Below, in pieces: positions 34,080-45,115 of a DNA stretch of 64,000 nt (positions are counted from its first letter, which is position 1; the number at the start of each line of letters is the position of its first letter). A model generated the notes under the pieces. That model saw only the letters and a list, made by a program, of their open reading frames with translations, had not been told where the DNA came from and searched no databases. Source of the stretch: Xanthostigma xanthostigma (lineage: Eukaryota; Arthropoda; Insecta; Raphidioptera; Raphidiidae); assembly GCA_963575645.1 (NCBI GenBank), contig OY754467.1, positions 33,167,108 to 33,231,107 on the forward strand. The letters run 5' to 3'. A program made the position numbers and the translations under genes.

Positions 34080-34720
34080 AAATGAGTGAGATCTAAGAAG
34101 GTGCCAAGCAGCGTTGCCAGACGTCCCGATTTTGGCGGGACGTCCCGATTTTTAAATCAAAATTAATTGTACCGCGCGGGACAGGCTCAGTCCCGCTTTT
34201 CGGGGATAACTTTAAAAGAAGTTAAATCTTCACAGAAATATCATGAATAAGTAATTCTTATAAATAATTATTCTCTTACTGTAAGTTGCAATTTGTAACA
34301 CTCACTCCACAGACTATTGTTTGAAACGCCATATTTTTCTAATGAATAAAACTTTTTTGATTTTGATTTCTGTTTTTTTTTTTATTCTGAAGACGAATAA
34401 GACTCAACTATTTAACGATAGGGTAAATCTGATTTAAAACATTATATTTTTATTAAAATGCATTTTCTATGGCTATTTTTGCTATCTATTGTCACGTAAA
34501 CGTAATTTTAATTTAAATAAAAAGATAAATAGGTATTTGAAAACTTCTGATTATATGTTTCTTTACTATGTCCCGCTTTCGACGAAAGAATCCCGCTGTT
34601 TTCACTCAAAGAGTTCTAAAGTCCCGACTTGGCAAAAAAAACTGGTGCCAAGTTTGTGTAGGAGTCATTTATAAAAACTTGCCAAGTGAAAACTTGGCAC
34701 CTTCTTAGATTCACTTATTT
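34080..34720. repeat. Small foldback repeat carrying a nested hAT element
   Basis: Outer arms agatctaagaaggtgccaag (34089-34108) and cttggcaccttcttagat (34693-34710) are reverse complements. Without the nested insert the foldback would be only about 95 bp. Confidence 0.7.
34109..34644. mobile_element. hAT MITE with GTCCCG array and perfect 8-bp duplication
   Basis: The ends CAGCGTTGCCAGACGTCCCG and TCCCGACTTGGCAAAAAAAACTG are related inverted repeats. The flanks carry identical GTGCCAAG (34101-34108, 34645-34652). Seven GTCCCG/CGGGAC motifs are concentrated near the ends. It sits within the arm of the small foldback repeat. No transposase. Confidence 0.85.
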
Positions 34721-35284
34721 TTGGTAAATTGTATGGGACCTTTACATGCAGATTGATCTCACGAATACATTTTATAATAACCAAAATTAACGTAAAACCG
34801 ATAATTTACAAGATTTTTGAAAAAATCGACCTTTGATCCTTTTATTGCCGTTCAGTTGGCTTTTTGAACTTTTGAGCAACTATTTGTGACATCAAAATAA
34901 AGAGAACTCGACTGGAAAATCTTGAGATGAATTTTTTCCAGAGGCTTGACCTTTTTTTGTATAAAGTAACTGAGCTAGTAAAGAAGTTCCCTGCTTGATT
35001 TTCAAAGTTGGTAAATATACTTTTCGACTATTTAAAAAGAAGGTCATTATTAATTAGTTTAACGATTCACACGTTCCAGGTCAACAGTAGCACGGTTTAA
35101 TCAATAAATACTAACATCTAAATTTGACATCGTGCGTACATTAAATTTTATGTATTGTTTACGGATCTTAACCGTCAGCTGACATTTGACCTGCACGATC
35201 TTCAATTTCACGATTGTTCAAATTGATTCTAAGTAGTACAACTTCTGTGTGAAAATAAAAGTACTGTAGATCAAAATATATTCA
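34721..35284. other. No gene recognised
   Basis: AT-rich non-coding sequence. Confidence 0.4.
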
Positions 35285-35560
35285 GTAACTCCAATCTTTC
35301 AAGTTCCGTACAAACTTGTAGGTATGTAAATAGTTCGTCCATCACGGGAATCGAGTTTCGAAGATTTTTCCTGCTTAACCGTTGGAAAACTGTTGTTCCC
35401 ACACATCGATTAACCTCGCGATCAGTTTGCCAACTAAGCGTGTAATTGCAATGTCTTCAGATGGACTACTGAGATGTTTTGTACCTCGTGGCTACATCGG
35501 TTTACCTTGGTTTTGTCAGATGCTTCCAGTAGTAGAAAAATCGAGGGGCGCTTTAATGTT
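35285..35560 (-). repeat. Interspersed repeat family R2, reverse copy
   Basis: Contains ttccgtacaaacttgtaggt, agttcgtccatcacggga, cgttggaaaactgtt and gatcagtttgccaacta, the reverse of the blocks at 5740-5880. Confidence 0.65.
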
Positions 35561-35955
35561 CACCTGCAGAGATTTATGTACGACTGTACAGTTGGGTAGT
35601 TCCGGACCTGTATAGTTCCATGGACTATACCTTTTGTCGGATACGTATCCGATCGTTCCGCGAAATTCATTTTAGTATATACTTCATCGTTAATTTTTCT
35701 ATCTGTCGTTACCGTCATTCTCTTTACCAACAAACGTACATAAAGAGTGGTGTCGTAGAACACCCGGTTGGACTGAAGTTCTTTTCGTTATTTATTATTT
35801 ATATATTTCTTTTGAGCTCCGGAATCGTTCCATGTTCAATCCGAAATTCAGCCAACTCTATACGCCTGAAAGAATGGGCTTTTAGAACCGTTACATTATA
35901 AGAAACATGTATTGTTTTATTACCTACAATGCGCTTTTATTTGCCTATACAAAAA
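35561..35955. other. No gene recognised
   Basis: Overlapping shadow ORFs on both strands without domain-like features. No exon supported. Confidence 0.35.
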
Positions 35956-36210
35956 CTTTAACATTTGGACGGAACAGTCCATTGGCCGTCGAAACAAACG
36001 CGGATCAATGACACGCACGTTGGCAGCTCGCGTGCCTGTCAGATCAAACGGCAGACCACTAGATCCCGAGCACGCCGAGCAGTTCTTGTCTTGTGTGAAG
36101 TGTGTTCGGTTTTTTTTTGTGATCTCTCACACCCATCATCCATTAAACGTGAACACGTGGGACTGATTTGCCCGTAGTTCTCTCTGGTACGCTAAGTGTA
36201 CTCGTGAGTA
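35956..36210 (+). promoter_or_regulatory. CpG-containing patch, possible promoter or first exon
   Basis: This stretch is noticeably GC- and CpG-rich (for example gttggcagctcgcgtgcctg). It ends with gtactc|gtgagtatt near 36203, a good splice donor. The overlapping 84-aa ORF shows no recognisable domain. It could be an untranslated first exon of an unseen gene. Confidence 0.22.
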
Positions 36211-36261
36211 TTAGTCAGACATCGAGCGTTATATTATTATCAACCTCGTTTATATTTAGGT

Positions 36262-36541
36262 CAGGGGTGGCGAACCTATGGCACGCCATATTATTGTTGA
36301 CACGGCATTGATTGAGGTGCAAATAATTAAAAGTATGGTAGCTGTCGAAAAAAATTGACTATCACCAAATAATAAATACGAAAAAGTTTAATGGCGCTCA
36401 TAGTGCATTATCGAAATTATTCATTTCATCTGTGTTTGATTCATTTTTTTGACAACTAAATCTCTTCGGAACGCCATGGCTGCATAAAAAATTTTTGAAA
36501 AAAATTGGCACGTATAGGTGTAGAAAGGTTCGCCACCTCTG
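36262..36541. mobile_element. hAT MITE, intact relative of 6442-7355
   Basis: The ends CAGGGGTGGCGAACC and GGTTCGCCACCTCTG bound 280 bp matching the outer parts of 6442-7355 in reverse orientation. The flanking 8-mers no longer match clearly, so its duplication has eroded or the edges were altered. Confidence 0.78.
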
Positions 36542-36683
36542 ACTAGGCCGATCACTTTACGCGTGCTTCGTCTATTAGGTATTGGTCAGCTCGAGTCAAT
36601 ACGAAATTCTTCATTATTTATCTGATTTTCTTCAGTATTTGTCCTCCGACTTTCAACGGTATTTGATGACTAGTAGTGATGAA
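36542..36683. other. Spacer between hAT MITE and SINE
   Basis: Nothing recognised. Confidence 0.35.
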
Positions 36684-36693
36684 GTATTGACAA

Positions 36694-37120
36694 TAATAAT
36701 AATGCGTTTAACGTCCGTTTCTCGACTTTATGTCATAACAGACGCCATTCGCACCACTACTATTTTCCATCTATTACGCTTCCCGTTATTTTCTACAATT
36801 TTTAAACTTCATCCACTTAATTAATAGCAATGGGCGAATGAAGGAGTTTTTGGAGATTAGGATAAGATAGGCAAATTTTGAGCACAAGAGTTTGACAGGT
36901 AATCGGACAGGGCCTTGAATAAGGAGCCATCTCGATATTTATCTGGAATTATAGAGGGAAACCATGGAAAACCTCGACAAGATGGCCGGTACAGGATTTA
37001 CCGTTTCTCGGCGAGAGACAGCAGGAAAATGTCCCAGCCACATCTGCCCCCGCCGGGATTCGAACCCGGTACCTCCCGAATGCAAGTGTAGTGCTCTCAC
37101 CACTTGCCACCCCGCTTCGT
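36694..37120 (-). mobile_element. tRNA-derived SINE with ATT tail, minus orientation
   Basis: Reverse copy of 3499-3929: ggattcgaacccggta (B box complement), ctcaccacttgccacc (A box region) and an (AAT)n start as the reversed tail. It is flanked by the 10-bp duplication GTATTGACAA (36684-36693, 37121-37130). The two copies differ at many sites and carry different target duplications, so they are independent insertions. Confidence 0.87.
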
Positions 37121-37130
37121 GTATTGACAA

Positions 37131-37954
37131 AAAATTTTGATAATCTGAGAACCTCTTAAGCTGTCCCTCTGTTTATTAATACACTCTATGTACACTAGAC
37201 TTTGAGCATCCTCATATACCTTGACCATCCTCATATACCTTGACCATTCTTGAACATCGAACAAAATTTTATTAAATTGGCGAAGTTGTATTTATGTATA
37301 GTGACTAGAGTGCTTCGAAGTCGAAAATGCAAATATATAGCAGACAAACACTTACTTTTTTGTCTGATTATTTTACTCAAAACTTATTTGGCGTACGTAG
37401 ATGAAACATTTGATATTTAGTTTAGAAATTTTCAAAAACATTGAACGTTCACCAGTTTGAAAACGGTCAACTTCTTGATTCAGCAGTCGAAATGGTCACG
37501 TTGTAAAAACATCGCCACATTTGGCAACACTGCATTAATTGCGTGATATGCGCTGACATACTTTTTTTTTATACATTACTTATATATTTGTTATATTTCC
37601 TATTAATTAACAGGCACATAGCTTTTCTTATTAAAAATGATTTATCCAATCGCCTCTTACAACTACAATCAATTTATCTTAAGAATTTTTTGCTTGTCAT
37701 TTAATCACTGTAAATAAAAGTAAAACCGATATTAGTAGAACATTTCACTTGTGACTTACATCTCCAATACAATTGAAGATATTTCATTCTTATAAAAATA
37801 AAAAACTCTATAAACAACGTTGCACGTGCTATATTTGAAGAGATTTGTAAGTATTTTTGTACGTGTGAAAGCTTCTTGGATTGACTTTTTTTATTAACTC
37901 CGTTACATTATTTTTTTACGTTCGTTCTTGCAGCCAACTTCAGTAGCAATAAAA
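37131..37954. other. No gene recognised
   Basis: A short double repeat catcctcatataccttgacc near 37210-37250 is the only local structure. A possible acceptor ttcgttcttgcag ends at about 37933, but no exon is evident after it. Confidence 0.35.
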
Positions 37955-38217
37955 ATTGTCAGGTTTCAAAATTTCTTTTTGTTGTGAAACATCTATTAGA
38001 GCAGTCAAACGGCATGATCTCTTATGCCGTCATGCTGTGTACTGCGTGTGCGACTATAGTATACTTGGCACGTTCACCGCTTGTATAGACAGTAGACACT
38101 GTATTAGTTACAGGGCTATATTTAGTCGGGGCGAAATTTAGTTACTGGGTGAAATTTAGTTACTAGAATTTCGCTTAAATGTATGTTAACATCTACCGGG
38201 CGTCCCACGACGATTCG
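37955..38217 (+). repeat. Interspersed repeat family R3, copy 2
   Basis: Contains gtgaaacatctattagagca, aaacggcatgatctctta, gtgtgcgactatagtata, gcgaaatttagttact and cgtcccacgacgat, matching 60598-60905 in reverse. Confidence 0.68.
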
Positions 38218-38255
38218 TAATTTTTTAATTGCATTTTAGCCACCTTTATTTAATC

Positions 38256-38338
38256 AAATCTTTGATTAACGTTTAATTAGAACTCTTCAATAAATAAAAT
38301 TATCGACCAAATTGGTCGATATAATTTTATTTATTGAA
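38256..38338 (-). repeat. Penelope tail fragment with self-complementary end
   Basis: Matches the last 60 bp of the element at 11981-13122 in reverse (aatctttgattaacgttt...ttcaataaataaaatta), then folds back on itself through tatcgaccaaattggtcgata. Inserted without any coding part. Confidence 0.65.
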
Positions 38339-39385
38339 CACCTTTATTTAAATTCCAATTCAGTCGTCCCATGCTGCCAAGAGCGATTGAAATACAGAAA
38401 TTAAACTAATTCACTCCTGAATAATTTTACCTATACCTACGTACAGTGTACAACCGATTGTCTGCACTTTTTTTTTTATTTTTGTTACACATACATCACA
38501 TAATCTTGTATTAAAAGATATAGTTTTCTTTTCCGGTTTTCTAATACGGCGGCACGATTTGTCTACATCTTTTCTCGTTGTTTTCTAAATATGGGAATTT
38601 ACACTATGCATTAAAATCGGGTGTGCCTTTCTTATACGACATTCTACGCCGATAAAATTGTTCTAATAAAGTGACAAATATTGTAGGAAATCAACGTGTC
38701 ATTTGTAACCTCAAGCGAATAAACACTTGCGTTGTTAACATATTTATCACAAATTCCTACCACCAATTAAGTTAACTCAACTGCATTTCTGCGTTGCATA
38801 AAAGGAATCATGTTTTCATTTTGTGTTAAAAATTCGAAATTTCTGTTCGGAATTCTAAAAATGAAACAAAAGAGGATTTTCTTTTACCTACGATAGCTTT
38901 GTTCCAACCTCTCTGCAAACTGTAACAGAATCGTCACAGTCATATGCAGTAGCTAAAACGAAACTATTTGTATCTGTTTTCGAGCACGTTTGAGCTACTG
39001 CGCGTGTCTGTGACGATTCTGTTACCGTTCGCAGAGAGGTTGGAACAGATCTATCTGAATTACCACCGTCAAAAATTAAAACATTAATGTTTGAATTCTT
39101 TGAACTGTTAAAATGAATAATTCTATGTGTCACAAAATTAATTTTTCCTAATTATTTGATCATAATAATTAAATTCTAAATTTTACGCGCAATATTGCTA
39201 ATTTATTAACTATAATTATTTGTTGAAATTCATAATTAATATTCACATATCAAATATATGAAAAATGTCAGAAAAGATTTAAACGCGAATGCAAATTTCT
39301 TTACATAAGTTATTTTTATGGTTTTACTAATCAAAAGTACAGTTTGGTTCCAAATTGGCGTATACTGTGCAGAGACAGCAGCTGT
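38339..39385. other. Unannotated, with a local inverted repeat
   Basis: The segments gttccaacctctctgc...acagaatcgtcacag (38902-38942) and ctgtgacgattctgttacc...gcagagaggttggaac (about 39009-39047) are reverse complements. They form a hairpin of about 145 bp, probably another small foldback element. No gene seen. Confidence 0.5.
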
Positions 39386-39393
39386 GTTTATAT

Positions 39394-39927
39394 CATAGAT
39401 ATATATTTAATAGATTGCGGATACACTAGCGCCTCCTGTACCTTTTAGAAGCCATTTTATAATATGATTTTATTGAGAAGAACGACAAAACTCACAGTAA
39501 ACAGTGATATTTCGCTCCAAAACCTATTTTTATACTGAAACGCGTCAAAAATTACAAAATTGAGCATAAATATAATATAAAAGCTTAGAACATTTTACAT
39601 TGTCAATTTGGCATAAGGTTGACAAGCATTGATGCCAATCTGACAATGTGAAATGTTCTAAGCTTTTATATTATATTTATGCTCAGTTTTGTAATTTTTG
39701 AGACGTTTCAATATAAAAATAGGTTTTGGAGCGAAATATCACTGTTTACTGCGAGTTTTATTGTTTTTCCATTAACATCATATTTTAGAATATTTAGTCT
39801 TTTTGAATCCCGCGCGCTTTTTACGGCGTTTTCCACGTACAAAATGGTTTTCATATGGCTTCTAATTGGAACCATTCCGCACAATGCTCAAGGATAGGCA
39901 TCCGCTATCTATTAATATATATCTATG
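39394..39927. mobile_element. Foldback element with perfect 8-bp duplication
   Basis: The ends CATAGATATATATTTAATAG and the complement of ctattaatatatatctatg are flanked by identical GTTTATAT (39386-39393, 39928-39935). The arms extend far inward (left to about 39613, right from about 39632), so most of it is palindromic; the right arm has an extra segment of about 100 bp. The 8-bp duplication fits hAT or P-type elements; the CATAG end does not settle which. Confidence 0.82.
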
Positions 39928-39935
39928 GTTTATAT

Positions 39936-40301
39936 ACAGATTTGAAGGAATTGTACTGTAGCCAACGGACAGGTGAGTTAAATAATTGTCAGTGAACAAT
40001 AGTGACAATTTAAAAGATACCATCGTTTTTTGTTTGAGCAACAAGCGACCTGAATTAACAGTGGCACGTAAATGATTGTGCGGCGTCAGTTGCAACGATT
40101 CAGTTGTTAATAAAAATAACTAGACAAAAAAACAAACATTTCTCCTCTCTATAATATGGACAAAATAAGAAAACCAAACAGGTTCGAAAAACACTATGAA
40201 TCGGCCATTATAATATGGCAGGATAAATTTTAAGATGAATTTATTTTTGAGAAAGGTGTAGAAAATGTTCTTCTCTCTAGACGCGATAAGTTTGAAATAG
40301 T
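39936..40301. other. No gene recognised
   Basis: Two minus-strand shadow ORFs; no domain or splice evidence. Confidence 0.35.
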
Positions 40302-40820
40302 TTATTACACCACGCTGGCCGAAAGTTTGATATCCTTGCACTGCGCGTCATGATGCCCGAGGCGATCAAACTTTCGGCCAGCGTGGTGTATACTATTTTC
40401 CTCATACCTCGGTCGTAAGTACACTTATTAAATACATTAATTAATTATTTATTAATAACATATAAACACAGATAAATTCCAAGCAAGCAGCTTTGAGGTT
40501 GTACGTGAAAACACGAATGACAGCTGTTTTCGACTATTATCTAAAATGTAATAGGGTCGCTATGGAAACGACATCTAAACAACAGTTGATAGGTTATTTT
40601 CTTTGCTCAAATCTTTGATTAACGTCTGATTACAACTCTTCAATAAATACAATTATCGACCAATATTGTCGGTAATTTTATTTAGTAAATATTTTCTTTA
40701 CTGCTGCCCGAACGTACGTACTTCCCGCATCAGTGCGTGTAATCCCACCAATGCGTAAATGTTACACTTTCTGCCTTACAATTGATACCGAAAGTATGTA
40801 CTTTCAATCGAGGTATGAAG
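40302..40820 (+). mobile_element. Hairpin-ended element H, copy C
   Basis: The most complete copy: hairpin arms acaccacgctggccgaaagt and actttcggccagcgtggtgt, then tcatacctcggtcgtaagta, a middle with atgacagctgttttcgacta, and the end tactttcaatcgaggtatga. An 85-bp Penelope tail fragment (40606-40690) interrupts it. Confidence 0.75.
40606..40690 (-). repeat. Penelope tail fragment inside hairpin element C
   Basis: Carries tcaaatctttgattaacgtc and ttcaataaatacaattatcg, then a short fold-back gaccaatattgtcgg. Same unit as 38256-38338. Copy A lacks it at the corresponding site, so it is an insertion. Confidence 0.65.
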
Positions 40821-41798
40821 AAAAAATTTTTAGTATCTTTTTAATTTCATCAAAAATCGCAAAAATCAAACATTTTAAGATCTGTATTTCTTCCATTTTG
40901 AATTCTTCTATAAAAATTTATACATTGCATTCAGCAGACCCAAGCAAACTTTTTTAGTTCATTTTTGTTTTGAAGCTGTATGTATATGGGCTTTCAAAGA
41001 TAGTTTTTAATTTTTGGAAATTTTTTAAAAGATTATTATTTTTAATTAGTAAAAAATACAGAAATACTCTTAAGATCATTAAAATCAGCCGTCATTAGAC
41101 TATGTAACCATTTTAGAATTTTGATTTTTTTTAAACATTTAATGGTCAAAACTCAAAACTCCCAATTCGTTGGCGATTGAAGTGATGGCCCAGAGTACCT
41201 ACCCGAACCGCCTCTAGCTAAATTTTAATACGTATTTAGGTAGATAAATTGTAGTTTTAGACGCTCAGCAGATAGTCATCAGCGTCATTACAAGTAATGG
41301 ATGTTTGAAAATGGAAGATTATACATTCAATTGAGAAAATTCTGTTGGATCCCTGATTAAAGACAATGCTTTCAGTACTTTTTCCCATAAAATTTGCTTT
41401 CGCAATTTTCTATGTGACACCATTCCTTGCTACTATATTAAAGCAAGACAGCGTAATGGTGTTATGGTGGCATTGCCTTGCTCATCTTGCTTCACTTCTT
41501 TCTAGACTGAACGATTCTAATCAGCAAGGCCAGAGGAATTGCAATGTATATGCGCCAATATAATTGGCGTACATCCGCTATTGTTTTTAAAATGACACGT
41601 GCAATTTGTCAGTTGCATCTTGTGTGGCATTTTAAATTTGTGTTACTTCAATTACTGTCAACTGAGGTTATAGAGCTCTGAAGTCTGTATTTTTTCTGAT
41701 GGATCGTTGATGTTCGATAATGGCAAAGTAGCGTTATTAATAAAATTATGGTTGTATGATTGAAAATAATAATACATATTGTCTTTTTTTTGTTGCAG
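40821..41798. other. No gene recognised
   Basis: AT-rich. The small palindrome gccaatataattggc near 41555 is the only local feature noted. Confidence 0.35.
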
Positions 41799-41836
41799 GT
41801 ACGTCCTAAAGCAGAAATATCATTGATATCTTCAGT
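41799..41836 (+). CDS. Candidate 38-nt internal micro-exon
   Basis: A long pyrimidine tract (gtcttttttttgttgcag) gives a strong acceptor before 41799, and ttcagt|gtgagt gives a strong donor after 41836. Only one frame is open, reading VRPKAEISLISS. A 38-nt exon would shift phase between neighbours. I see no partner exons nearby and do not recognise the peptide; the gene would have large introns or this is chance. Confidence 0.3.
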
Positions 41837-43015
41837 GTGAGTAAACTTTAAAAATTATAATTTTCTGTGTCAATATATTTTATACGTGCATTTTTCCAGT
41901 GTAGTATAGACAAGGATCAATGTCTGGTTGACTAATTGTTTTAATTACGTTATTGAGTTGCTAATTAATTGTTTCGTTCCTTACACTGACCTAAACTACA
42001 CTGTCATAAAACTATTCCTTGAGCATTGGCACGAATAATAATTATTATTTTACGATGTCCTGATTTCTATTTTTTACGTCTCTGTGCGTGTTTCGTTATT
42101 TCAATTTAATAGTTCCGCGAACAAACCTTTATAAAAATATTACTCGTACAGTTTTTAAATATTTCGTAAGTCATAAAACGTACCTATGCTTTAGACGATT
42201 TATACCGGCTGACCACGATCCATCGGACAATTTTAATCGAAATTCTCCAGTTTTTCAATTTAATTATTTTACCTGAAACAAATTAAAATTAAATTAGTTC
42301 ATTATAAAATTAGAAATTAAAAATGGTGACCGTTCTCTATTACTAAATCAACAGCTTAATGAATTACCATTAAAGAAACAATTGAGATTGTGCGAAATTA
42401 TTATCATTAAAATGAAACTGTCAATCGTCATAGTGTAATTACAAATGACAAACGGCCGTCATGCAAATGTTTTGTAACAAATGAACGTTACGAAACAAAA
42501 CACACACGATATTTTATTTGATTAACGCGAGCGCATGTAAAACTGCTTGGCGAAATTGCCTGCGGCGAATATAGATAGTATAAAAATATCGGTTTATCCA
42601 TCGATTTTATTACCAACTGTGGTCTATAAGAACTGTTTGACTTTCTCAGTGAGGTTTGATCCAAAATTGAGGATGAGCAACTCTCAATCTTATTTCCGTA
42701 TTTGAAAATCGATTTGTTACGAATAATGTCTGTCGAATTTGTCAGAAAGCCCTTGCTAAAACTTTCTAAAAAAAACATGTATCGCGAAACACACGTTTTA
42801 AGTGAAACTTCTTATATAAAAAGAAAGAAATTCTATAGAGTCACAGACGAAGAGGCGTAAAACCACTAACGGGAAAATCACTGTTCTTTACTTTTTAACG
42901 ATAATAATACAATCAGAACCAGACCTTATTTCAGGCACAATTTTTCGATCGTATTGTACTTCCATTTCCGTACTATACTACATTAAATAGGCAAAGTAAA
43001 ATAAGCTAATTTTTA
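41837..43015. other. No gene recognised
   Basis: AT-rich non-coding sequence with shadow ORFs. Confidence 0.4.
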
Positions 43016-43475
43016 GGGTTCTGTACCTAAAAAGGAAAAACGGAACCCTTATAGGATCACTTCGTTGTCAGTCTGTCTGTCCAGACCCTTTTTCTCAGGA
43101 ATACTTGGAGGGATCAAGTTGAAATTAATATCAAATACTAAAGTCTGCAATCCATTGGAGCTGTGAAAAAATCAAAAGATATACGCATATTTTGACACTC
43201 GCAAGAGAATCAAAACCTATAGGGTACTTCCCGTCGACCTCGAATCATGAAATTTGGCAAGAAGCAAATGTCTTATAGCACGAGTGAAGGAAAAAATATT
43301 TTTTCTTGCGATTATAAACTTATTTGTAGTTGATAAACTGACCGCGACCTATGTCAATGTGTGACAGTTTTCCAACGGCAAAGTTAAAAATCGAGACTCG
43401 ATTCCCGTGATGGACGAACTATTTACAAACCTACAAGTTTGTATGGAACCCTCGGCGCGCGAGTCCGGTTTTCAA
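43016..43475 (+). repeat. Interspersed repeat family R2, longest copy
   Basis: Starts tagggttctgtacctaaaaa, continues cggaacccttataggatcac, gtctgtctgtccagacc, and closes with tggacgaactatttacaaac and ggcgcgcgagtccgg. I know this type of unit from many lepidopteran genomes. Confidence 0.7.
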
Positions 43476-44694
43476 TAATAGCAAAGCTCGAGTTAGGGAA
43501 TCGTGACACGACTATTGTTTATCATCCATCCCTAATGTCTTTTCTGCACGCAGATTTAATAATTTATTATTTGCATCTTGCGGTAAACATTTTAGATGAT
43601 CGCACAGACAGCATATCCATCGGTATTTGTTTTCGAGCTAACTTTATTACACTATTATGACAACAGGTGGGCGACTTTATTGCCGTATTATTTATACTGT
43701 ATGCCGTGCAATTTTCATTTTTTATACTTACATAATAGTAAGAAACACATATCAACCGGATATTTTACACGCACTTAATTATCACTTTACCAATTGTCTG
43801 TCTCTAAACTTCTGCGATTTTTTTATTGATGCTTTAAACTTGCATCAAATGTAAATTAGAAATGTTTTTTTTACTATTGTCGTTTATTATTATTTAAATT
43901 TGTAGTTGACAGATTTTATTGCTTTAGGACTAAATTAATGTGTCTTCTGTATTGCGTTCTATTAATTATTTAAAAAGGTTTTTTGTGACTTAAAATGTCA
44001 GTGCTGTGATTTTTTTGAAGAAGGACAGCGACTAAGAATACGTGCATTAAATATTTCGTTTTTCATCTATACAGATAAATAAAATTGAAGTGTCTGTAAT
44101 GTCAAAATAACAGATTTTTACTAAATGCATATGAAAGTTGTGGTCTGAAGACAATCGATAATTATATTTTGACACTTATCACTCTTTGTTTTTTATTTAG
44201 ATGTCTGCAGTTTAACAATGATTTTTGTGAACCTGTCTTAATATTTATTAGCTTCCGGTGACTGATGTAATATAGTCTATGTATATATTATTCTTTATTG
44301 TTTATTAATTTTCAAATTTACAAAGAAATTCATATTATAATTTTTATGCAACCAACAAAACTAATTTGGTTTTCTTTATTAGTCTAACCTAAATTACAAA
44401 CATCGTGTATATTGCGTCGAATTTAATTTTTGATTTTGTAACATTACAATAATAAATTTGTTTGCATAGACGTATAATTATTATAATTAATAGTTCCATT
44501 TACGCATTTGCATGTTAACACAGTCAATCATTTTTTTCTAATAGGCCTGTGCAATCTTCGATTTAAATATGCAAGGAAATTATCAAGATTCGTTAATATT
44601 AAATGCTCAGAATGTTGAGTTAGCGTAGGAAATCCGGCCAGATTGCACAAATATTTATCAAGTTTAAATAAATTCAAAATCTAGTGCGTGCCTA
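43476..44694. other. No gene recognised
   Basis: A short inverted pair (gtgcaatctt near 44569 and agattgcac near 44640) hints at a tiny MITE. Nothing else is supported. Confidence 0.35.
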
Positions 44695-45115
44695 TACAGG
44701 ATGATTTTTAAGTTGGCATTATTTTTTTTTATCAAAAGTCAAAAATGAAAGAGAAACGGGCGTTCTAAGTTTTATTAAATTTTATCAAATTTTGAGGTCG
44801 ATCCTGGCGTTATGTTATGTCACTATGGTAATATGATATGTTATTAATTTATTATCTAGTATTTACAGAAATTGTTCGAAGTTGTTCTCGTTTTGTTGGA
44901 CACAAAGATGCGTGCGTCGTAGCCATGCTTCTGCACATGCTTGTAGTATCGATAAAGGCCTTCCGCGAATCATTTGGGGTACATTTCCGATTCGTGCTAT
45001 CGTTTCTTCGCGTGTGTTAACCGGGCTTAAACTTTGAAAGGCTGTTTCTCCTCTATTTTTGAGTTTTGATAAAAAAGTTACTTAAAATATTTGTTCGTCT
45101 TTTTGATTTCTACAC
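44695..45115 (-). mobile_element. Internally deleted DNA transposon
   Basis: The end tacaggatgatttttaagtt, and the related inverted blocks atcaaaagtcaaaaatgaaa (about 44731) and ctatttttgagttttgat (about 45053), bound a remnant with a transposase C-terminus on the minus strand. The outer right edge is uncertain. Confidence 0.5.
44863..45018 (-). pseudogene. Transposase C-terminal remnant
   Basis: The minus strand encodes about 51 residues, including EETIARIGNVPQMI, CAEAWLRRTHLCV and the terminal NNFEQFL followed by a stop. The ending 'R-R...C....G/N.HFEQFL' is what I associate with IS630/mariner-like insect transposases whose N-terminus is a helix-turn-helix. The catalytic domain is missing. 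Assignment from motif memory only. Confidence 0.5.

Noticed and set aside
35912-36177. Two overlapping ORFs in the CpG-rich patch as an exon
   Set aside because: Overlapping frames without a recognisable domain; composition alone is not enough.
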